Below, one piece after another: positions 1 through 5,142 of a DNA stretch of 11,135 bases. This DNA is from an uncultured Clostridia bacterium (GTDB lineage Bacteria; Bacillota; Clostridia; Christensenellales; Borkfalkiaceae): contig CAMAHZ010000029.1 in the NCBI GenBank assembly GCA_945834965.1, positions 1 through 11,135 of the forward strand. The letters are read 5' to 3'. A program made the position numbers and the translations under genes. Within the stretch, counting starts at the first letter, position 1. Every line of letters starts with the position of its first letter. Below the pieces are notes generated by a model. The model searched no databases and had not been told where the DNA came from. It saw only the letters and a program-made list of their open reading frames with translations.

Positions 1-26
1 GCCCTTTTAATATACAATTTTAAATT

Positions 27-278
27 TTACCCGACCCATAACCAAGCGATACAGGCAACTATGCCGAATACCGCAAAAACGATTAAAAACACGGGCAGAT
101 ACGCCACGAACGCCGCGCGCACCATCTGCCAGTATTCCCTGCGGGATACCTTGTTTCTATTCGTCTTGCCGCCGTTCTTTTTGCGGTTGGGGTCGTACCA
201 CCTGAACCCTTCCACGTTCATATCTACGAACGTGGTCTCGGTGTCAAGGTCGTCGTGCTTTCTTTCCTTTTTAGCCAT
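27..278 (-). CDS. Unrecognised 83-aa single-pass membrane protein at the end of the opp series
   Basis: I do not recognise this family. The protein has a soluble N-terminal part of about 54 residues and one hydrophobic helix at about 55-81 ending five bases before the stop region ('LPVFLIVFAVFGIVACIAWLW'). Residues 31-54 contain nine Lys/Arg and one acidic residue, so by the positive-inside rule the N-terminus should be cytoplasmic. A Trp/Tyr/Pro motif, 'GFRWYDPNRKK' (24-34), looks like a conserved linear element. The ATG lies within ATGGCTAA, overlapping the oppF stop by 8 bp, and a weak GGAAG is 7 nt upstream. Because the reading frame is intact and coupled to oppF, I treat it as real, perhaps an accessory or stabilising subunit of the transporter. 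That role is inference only. The antisense hydrophobic frame on the other strand is a shadow. Confidence 0.75.
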   Translation of the reverse strand: MAKKERKHDDLDTETTFVDMNVEGFRWYDPNRKKNGGKTNRNKVSRREYWQMVRAAFVAYLPVFLIVFAVFGIVACIAWLWVG

Positions 279-1461
279 TATTTACTTCCGTTTCGGGCTT
301 TTCTTCCGCATTGACTTCCGCCGTGTTTTGGGGCTCGGCTTCCATCTCGGGTAAAGTCTTTTCCGCCTTTTTAGCCTTTAAAAAGCTGAACGCCGTCTTT
401 TTGTTCTGCTGTTCAAGCTTAGCTTCGGCAAGCCTTTTCTCTTCCTGCTCTTCCAACCTTGCGGTATCTTCCGCGCTGTTGTATAAGTGGCAGGCACAGA
501 AATGTCCGCTTTCAACTTCCCTGTATTCGGGAGCGATTTTAGTACAGATATCCATACAATGCTCGCAACGGGTGTGGAACTTACAGCCTGCAGGGGGATT
601 GACGGGCGAAGGAATATCGCCTTTAAGCGCAATCCTGTTCATCTTTACGTGCACGTTGGGCACGGGCACCGCCGAGAACAACGCCTTTGTGTAGGGGTGC
701 AGCGTGTTTTCAAAGATAGCCTTCTTAGAGCCGTACTCAACCAAATTGCCAAGGTACATAACGCCTACGTCGTCGGATATGTGCTTTACAACCGACAAAT
801 CGTGTGAAATGAAGATATAGGTCAAGCCTAACCTTTCCCTTAAGTCGATAAGCATATTTATAACCTGCGCCTGAATGGACACGTCGAGTGCGGAGACGGG
901 TTCGTCGCACACGACGAGCTCGGGTTTTAAAGCCAAGGCACGGGCGATACATATACGCTGGCGCTGACCGCCTGAAAATTCGTGGGGGTATCTCTCGAAA
1001 TAGTGGGGCTGAAGTCCGCACATTTCCATAACTTCCAAGACGTACTTATGATAGCCTTCCTTACCCACAATCTTATGCTGACGGGCGGACTCGCCTATGA
1101 TTTCGCCTACCGTTATTCTGGGCGAAAGGCTTGCGTAAGGGTCCTGAAAAATCATCTGGATTTGGGGGCGTAATTTGTCGAATTCCTTGTTGGAAATCTT
1201 TAAAATATCCTGCCCCTTAAAGTACGCTTCGCCCTGCACTCCTTCGTAAAGGCGAAGTAGCGACCTACCCATAGTCGATTTACCGCAACCCGATTCGCCG
1301 ACTATACCCAAGGTCTTGCCCTTTTCAAGCGTGAAGGATATGCCGTCTACCGCCTTTAAAAACTTTACGGGCTTACCGAAAAAGTTCGTCTCTGCGGTGA
1401 AATATTTTTTTAAGTTCTTAACTTCCAGGAGAACTTCGGGTTTTTCTTTAATTTCTTCCAT
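271..1461 (-). CDS. oppF: Peptide ABC transporter ATP-binding protein, OppF/DppF type, with charged C-terminal tail
   Basis: This second ATPase of the importer is 396 residues long. Motifs are Walker A 'GESGCGKST' (55-63), Q-loop Q106 in 'MIFQDPYASLSP', signature 'FSGGQ' (162-166), Walker B 'LVVCDE' with E187, and H220 in 'ISHDLS'. The OppF-typical oligo_HPY end includes 'HPYTKALFSAVP' and a cysteine-rich knot C293, C299, C302, C306, C322 and C324. After residue about 327, where OppF proteins commonly stop, there is a tail of about 69 residues. Its first part (330-350) is Glu/Lys/Arg/Leu rich and probably helical; the end (about 370-396) is acidic and disordered-looking. The start overlaps the oppD stop by one base (TAATG). 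A strong AAGGAG lies inside the last codons of oppD, so translational coupling is likely. The stop overlaps the next gene by 8 bp. Confidence 0.95.
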   Translation of the reverse strand: MEEIKEKPEVLLEVKNLKKYFTAETNFFGKPVKFLKAVDGISFTLEKGKTLGIVGESGCGKSTMGRSLLRLYEGVQGEAYFKGQDILKISNKEFDKLRPQIQMIFQDPYASLSPRITVGEIIGESARQHKIVGKEGYHKYVLEVMEMCGLQPHYFERYPHEFSGGQRQRICIARALALKPELVVCDEPVSALDVSIQAQVINMLIDLRERLGLTYIFISHDLSVVKHISDDVGVMYLGNLVEYGSKKAIFENTLHPYTKALFSAVPVPNVHVKMNRIALKGDIPSPVNPPAGCKFHTRCEHCMDICTKIAPEYREVESGHFCACHLYNSAEDTARLEEQEEKRLAEAKLEQQNKKTAFSFLKAKKAEKTLPEMEAEPQNTAEVNAEEKPETEVNNG

Positions 1462-2741
1462 TATTTATTCTCCTTAGCGTCTTTATACAAATAGCAAGCC
1501 ACCTTATGCGTGGGCGACACCTGAACGTAATCGGGGTATTCCCCTGCACATTCTGCCTTGCACATCTCGCACCTGTCCCTGAAATAGCAGTAGTTGGGCA
1601 TATTTATAGGGTTAGGCACAAACCCGGGGATATTGTACAGCTTTTCCACGTCTTCGTCTACCGTGGGCTTACTCTTCTGCAAGCCTATCGTGTAGGGGTG
1701 CATAGGTCTGTCGAAGATATCTTCCGCCGTACCCATTTCAATTACCTTACCTGCGTACATAACGACTACGTAGTCCGCCATCTCCGCAACGACGCCAAGG
1801 TCGTGCGTAATGAGCATTATAGAGCCGTTAATCTTGCCCTTAATATCCCTTAAAAGGTCGAGTATCTGCGCCTGAATGGTAACGTCTAACGCCGTGGTGG
1901 GTTCGTCTGCAATTATAAGCTTAGGGTTGCACGCAAGCGCAATAGCTATCATAACCCTTTGGCGCATACCGCCCGACAGCTCGTGGGGGTACTTTTTGTA
2001 TACGCCTTCGGGGTCGGCTATGCCGACGAGCTTGAGCATCTCTATGCTATGCGCCTTGACCTGAGCCTTTGATATGCCTTCTATGTGCAAAAGTCCCACT
2101 TCGTCAAGCTGATTGCCTATCGTGAATACGGGGTTAAGGCTCGTCATAGGCTCTTGGAAAATCATAGCAATCTCTCTGCCGCGGATAGAGCGCATTGCGT
2201 CTACGGGCATTTTAGCGATGTCTACCACCCTGTCTTCCATTTCGTAGACGTTGCCGCCGAGTGCGTTTTTCTTGATTATCTTCTTGCCCTTTTCGTTGAG
2301 CTTGACTTCGCCGTTTTCGTCCGTTTCGTACACGGGTATTTTCCTACCCTTACTATCGCGCTTGAACAGGCTTGCCTTAAACTTTATAGAACCGCTTACA
2401 ATCTGTCCGCTGGGGGCTTGAACGAGCTGCATAAGCGAGAGCGAAGTTACGCTCTTGCCGCAACCCGATTCGCCCACGACGCCTACGGTTGACCCTGCAG
2501 GAATCGAGAACGTTACGCCGTTTACCGCCTTGACCGTACCTGCGTCCGAGAAGAAATAGGTGTGTAAATCTTCAAATTCCACGACGTTGTTTTCGTCGGT
2601 CAACTGGCAGGTGTAGTCGTCGGGCTTAGCCTTTCTCTTTTTCTGCTTTTCATAGTAGCGGATTGCCTTGGAATTTTCCTTGGCAATCTTGCGCGATTCG
2701 GAACGGGATATGTAGTGTTTATTATCCTTTTCGTTAGCCAT
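1461..2741 (-). CDS. oppD: Peptide ABC transporter ATP-binding protein, OppD/DppD type, with extra N-terminal and internal segments
   Basis: This 426-residue cytoplasmic ATPase powers import together with OppF. It has Walker A 'GESGCGKS' (90-97), Q-loop 'MIFQEPMTSLNP' with Q196, the ABC signature 'LSGGM' (255-259), Walker B 'LIIADE' with catalytic E280, and the H-loop 'ITHDLG' with H313, so it looks catalytically complete. The oligo_HPY C-terminal region follows ('HPYTIGLQKSKP', then 'PNPINMP'), with cysteines C385, C391, C394, C398 and C416. Such clusters bind a [4Fe-4S] centre in some DppD homologues. Two departures from the family are a basic N-terminal extension of about 50 residues and an insertion of about 50 residues at 122-172, between Walker A and the Q-loop. 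An AAGGA sits 9 nt before the ATG (2751-2755). The stop TAA shares one base with the oppF start. Confidence 0.94.
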   Translation of the reverse strand: MANEKDNKHYISRSESRKIAKENSKAIRYYEKQKKRKAKPDDYTCQLTDENNVVEFEDLHTYFFSDAGTVKAVNGVTFSIPAGSTVGVVGESGCGKSVTSLSLMQLVQAPSGQIVSGSIKFKASLFKRDSKGRKIPVYETDENGEVKLNEKGKKIIKKNALGGNVYEMEDRVVDIAKMPVDAMRSIRGREIAMIFQEPMTSLNPVFTIGNQLDEVGLLHIEGISKAQVKAHSIEMLKLVGIADPEGVYKKYPHELSGGMRQRVMIAIALACNPKLIIADEPTTALDVTIQAQILDLLRDIKGKINGSIMLITHDLGVVAEMADYVVVMYAGKVIEMGTAEDIFDRPMHPYTIGLQKSKPTVDEDVEKLYNIPGFVPNPINMPNYCYFRDRCEMCKAECAGEYPDYVQVSPTHKVACYLYKDAKENK

Positions 2742-2771
2742 TGCTGTTTTTCCTTATACTTATTGCCGAAC

Positions 2772-2793
2772 GTGCTTGTAAAATATTAAGCAC
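2772..2793 (-). repeat. Small inverted repeat in the oppC-oppD gap
   Basis: GTGCTT (2772-2777) and AAGCAC (2788-2793) can form a 6-bp stem with a 10-nt AT-rich loop in the 66-bp spacer. It lacks a following U-tract in the gene direction, so it is not a clear terminator. It could affect oppD expression or mRNA processing, or be incidental. Nothing else is recognisable in this spacer apart from the oppD ribosome site. Confidence 0.35.
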
Positions 2794-2807
2794 TTAGTTT
2801 AGATTTA

Positions 2808-3998
2808 CTACCTCTTCATCTTGGGGTCGAACGCGTCCCTTAGACCGTCGCCGACGAAGTTGAATGCAAGTATCGCAAGCGTTATGCAAATACCTGCGCC
2901 TACCCATAGGTTAGGATAGTATTGCCTGTACGTCGCTTCGTTTGCAAGGTTGATAAGGTTACCCCAAGTGGGCGTATCCGCAGGTGCGCCTATGCCAAGG
3001 AAACCGAGCGTTGCTTCCATTAAGATTATGTTGCCTAAGCCGAGCGTCATAGATACGATAAGCTGGGGGATAACGTTGGGAAGAAGGTGCTTGAACATCT
3101 TAGACGCCGTTGATAGCCCCGAAGCCTTTGCCGCAAGCATAAATTCCTGCTCCCTTAAAGAGAGTATCTGTCCCCTGACGAGCCTTGCCGTGCCAACCCA
3201 GCCGATTAGACACAGCACCATCATCATATAGTACAGCTTGGATACGTCCTTGATGTTGTAGAACACCGAGTACAAAATAAGCATTATGGGAAGGGAAGGA
3301 ATACAGCTTAACACGTCGACTATACGCATTATAAGGCTGTCTACCCACTTGCCGAAATAGCCGGCAAGGCTACCCATTATTACGCCGATAATCGTCTCTA
3401 AAATGACGACGACGAAGCCGATTGTAAGCGATATTCTTCCGCCGTACATAAGTCGGGTGAGAACGTCGTAGCCGAGTACGTCCGTACCCATCCAGTGCGA
3501 CGCCGAGATATCTCCGAGCTTGACCACGCTAGGAAGTCTTGCCGAAACGGCAAGCGCTTCGTACGTTACGCCGTCTACCGTATAACTTACGGGTTTGGTT
3601 GCAAGTATTTCCTTAATAAGGTCGGGGTTGGTGTCGAGCACGGTGCCGCCGTTTGCCGCCCAGGGCGAGAAAAGCGGACCTGCAAACGAGAATAAGAACA
3701 ACAATATTATAGTAACTAAACCGATTACGGAGAGCTTAGAGCGGAAAAATCTCTTTGCTACCGTAGCGCCGGGGGAAAGTACTTTAACTTTATCGTGCAA
3801 ATTTTCGCCGTGGATATCTTCTTCGGTTGCGGTTGTTTCGGTTGCGGTTTCCTGTGTTGCAGTTTCAGCCGCAACGGTTTCAACCTGCGTTTCAACCGCA
3901 ACTTCCGCCGCAACCACGTCCGTTTCGACTGCGGTATTTGCCTGCGTTTCGGGTGCTAATTCTTCGGTTAAGTTTTCTTTTACTTTTTTCTCTTTCAT
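2808..3998 (-). CDS. oppC: Peptide ABC transporter permease, OppC/DppC type, with acidic repetitive N-terminal tail
   Basis: This is the second channel subunit, 396 residues from the chosen ATG at 3998. That start is preferred over an in-frame upstream ATG at 4040, because AGGGGG sits 6 nt before it and the longer version would run into oppB. Core OppC landmarks are 'AKRFFRSKLSVIGLVTI' (81-97), 'HWMGTDVLGYDVLTRLMYGGRISL' in pieces (168-191), the EAA loop 'REQEFMLAAKASGLS' (282-296), 'LLPNVI' and 'GFLGIG' (332-337). Six hydrophobic segments are seen. Two features are unusual. Residues 1-75 form a cytoplasmic tail whose positions 13-60 contain 12 acidic residues and no lysine or arginine, in a V/A-E-T repeat. 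The first extracytoplasmic loop (about 110-168) is also longer than usual. The gene ends with tandem stops TAG-TAA, and oppD follows after 66 bp. Confidence 0.94.
   Translation of the reverse strand: MKEKKVKENLTEELAPETQANTAVETDVVAAEVAVETQVETVAAETATQETATETTATEEDIHGENLHDKVKVLSPGATVAKRFFRSKLSVIGLVTIILLFLFSFAGPLFSPWAANGGTVLDTNPDLIKEILATKPVSYTVDGVTYEALAVSARLPSVVKLGDISASHWMGTDVLGYDVLTRLMYGGRISLTIGFVVVILETIIGVIMGSLAGYFGKWVDSLIMRIVDVLSCIPSLPIMLILYSVFYNIKDVSKLYYMMMVLCLIGWVGTARLVRGQILSLREQEFMLAAKASGLSTASKMFKHLLPNVIPQLIVSMTLGLGNIILMEATLGFLGIGAPADTPTWGNLINLANEATYRQYYPNLWVGAGICITLAILAFNFVGDGLRDAFDPKMKR
3819..3962 (-). repeat. Degenerate tandem repeat encoding the acidic V/A-E-T tail of OppC
   Basis: The DNA is built of imperfect short units such as GTTGCGGTTTC (plus-strand view), clearest at 3824-3851 as two near-copies side by side, with diverged inverted-looking relatives to about 3950. 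It encodes residues 13-60 of OppC (AVET, EVAVETQVETVAAETATQETATETT in pieces). The unit is degenerate rather than exact, so the tail probably grew by slippage or short duplication and then diverged. Confidence 0.6.
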
Positions 3999-4002
3999 AT
4001 TA

Positions 4003-4010
4003 CACCCCCT
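4003..4010 (-). promoter_or_regulatory. oppC ribosome-binding site
   Basis: AGGGGGTG stands between the oppB stop codon and the ATG at 3998, with 6 nt from the AGGGGG core to the start. It decides the oppC start in favour of 3998 rather than the in-frame ATG at 4040, which lies inside oppB. Confidence 0.8.
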
Positions 4011-4011
4011 A

Positions 4012-5007
4012 TTATGCCGTAAGCTTGACTCTCGGGTCAACTACTGCGTACATAATATCCGCAAGCAACACGCCTATTACGGTAAGCACCGCAAGGAACA
4101 TATTATAGCCCATTGAAAGGAATATATCGCCCCTGAACAGACCTTGATATGCAATGTTACCTATGCCCGGCAGGTTGAACACCTGCTCGGTTATCATTGC
4201 GCCGCCGAAAAGACCGGGCAGCGTAAAGGTCAGCTGCGTAACCAAGGGAATCATTGTGTTGCGGAACACGTGCTTGTACACGACCTTGCCTTCCGAAAGA
4301 CCCTTCGCCCTTGCCGTACGGATATAGTCGGCGTTTAAAACTTCCAACGTGTTAGTACGGGTATAGCGCATAAGCCCGCCGATATTTAGCACGACGAGTA
4401 CGAACATAGGCAGTACTAAGTGCCATAGCGTGTCGATAAAGCCGCCGCCGCCAACCGAGTTGAGACCGCCCGTTTCAAACCAGCCCAAATCTACCGCAAA
4501 CCATTTTATTAAAATGTTGCCAAGGAAGAAGGACGGGAACGCGATACCCACCATACAGAGTACGGTGGCAGCGTAGTCGAGCTTGCCGTACTGATTGACC
4601 GCACACTTGATACCCAAGGGGATTGCGATAATCATTTCGATAATGAGCGACGCAAAGGATATGCCGAACGACGTCCACATATACTGCCCGATAACTTCGG
4701 AGACGGGTCTTTTACCGTAGGCGTAGGATATGCCCATATCGCCCGTCAAGAACTTGCCGAGCCAGATAAAGTAACCCTGAATTATGCCCCAGAACGACTT
4801 ATCGTAGAGCCCGTAGGGGTTTAAGCTGTCGTATAAAAGCTGCTCTAATTCTTCGTCGCTTGAGTTTGCGTGCGACGTCTTGATAAGGTCGGCAAACGCG
4901 TCGTTAGGCGATACCCTTATAAGGACGTACAGTATGACCGATACGCCGAAGAGTATTAAGATTGCAAAGAGCAATCTTTTGATTATGTATTTAAAGTATT
5001 TTCCCAT
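4012..5007 (-). CDS. oppB: Peptide ABC transporter permease, OppB/DppB type
   Basis: This 331-residue integral membrane protein is one half of the translocation channel. The N-terminus 'YIIKRLLFAILILFGVSVILYVLIRVSP' region (residues 7-34) is the standard first helix of the DppB/OppB family. It is followed by a long extracytoplasmic loop with 'GDMGISYAYGKRPVSEVI', then five more hydrophobic segments near 112-134, 146-170, 195-217, 256-280 and 303-325. The EAA loop that contacts the ATPase is visible at about 224-254 ('LNADYIRTARAKGLSEGKV'). The end 'VVDPRVKL' is typical. Length and motif order are normal for the family. The start has GGAG 6 nt upstream (5014-5017). It is separated from oppA by 128 bp containing a large dyad, and followed by oppC after 13 bp. 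Confidence 0.95.
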   Translation of the reverse strand: MGKYFKYIIKRLLFAILILFGVSVILYVLIRVSPNDAFADLIKTSHANSSDEELEQLLYDSLNPYGLYDKSFWGIIQGYFIWLGKFLTGDMGISYAYGKRPVSEVIGQYMWTSFGISFASLIIEMIIAIPLGIKCAVNQYGKLDYAATVLCMVGIAFPSFFLGNILIKWFAVDLGWFETGGLNSVGGGGFIDTLWHLVLPMFVLVVLNIGGLMRYTRTNTLEVLNADYIRTARAKGLSEGKVVYKHVFRNTMIPLVTQLTFTLPGLFGGAMITEQVFNLPGIGNIAYQGLFRGDIFLSMGYNMFLAVLTVIGVLLADIMYAVVDPRVKLTA

Positions 5008-5055
5008 TTTTTACTCCGTAAAAGAGTTTTTTGTTAAGTGAACAGACTGCAATTT

Positions 5056-5142
5056 AAAGTAATTGCCTTTGCGCAAGCCGCCCTGCCGCCGTTTTTTGTT
5101 CGGCGGCAAGGGTTAATTTTTTGCGCTTAAATTAATTACTTT
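5056..5142 (-). promoter_or_regulatory. Nested inverted repeat (large stem-loop) between oppA and oppB
   Basis: Three nested complementary pairs are seen. The outer pair is 9 bp (5056-5064 with 5134-5142, including the oppA stop codon). The middle pair is 6 bp (5071-5076 with 5121-5126, GCGCAA/TTGCGC). The inner pair is 11 bp and GC-rich (5081-5091 with 5101-5111, one G-U wobble), closing a 9-nt loop. In the gene direction no U-tract follows, so this is not a textbook intrinsic terminator. The T-rich stretch 5113-5122 follows the inner stem only on the plus strand. In transporter operons, such structures after the binding-protein gene commonly protect its mRNA or attenuate read-through, giving excess binding protein over permease. 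That role is inferred here. Confidence 0.7.

Noticed and set aside
61..354. 97-aa hydrophobic plus-strand frame opposite the small membrane protein
   Set aside because: Its hydrophobicity mirrors the antisense of the real gene, it overlaps oppF, and the minus-strand frame is coupled to oppF with normal spacing.
3819..3962. CRISPR array or mobile-element repeat
   Set aside because: Units are short, degenerate and in frame with coding sequence, with no spacers, no cas genes and no transposase.
2808..4040. Longer OppC starting at 4040 (410 aa)
   Set aside because: The upstream ATG lies inside oppB and adds residues unlike a permease; AGGGGG 6 nt before the ATG at 3998 marks the better start.
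3595..4116. 173-aa open frame on the plus strand opposite oppC/oppB
   Set aside because: It exists because the repetitive acidic-tail DNA lacks stops in that frame; its product is Ser/Val/Ala low complexity, and it lies wholly across two well-supported minus-strand genes.
5081..5122. Intrinsic terminator ending the oppA transcript
   Set aside because: The inner stem is strong, but no U-tract follows it in the operon direction; the T-rich run is on the opposite side and would serve only plus-strand transcription.
5008..5135. Separate promoter for oppB
   Set aside because: I looked for -35/-10 pairs on the minus strand and found only poorly spaced AT-rich matches; the dyad explains the gap better.
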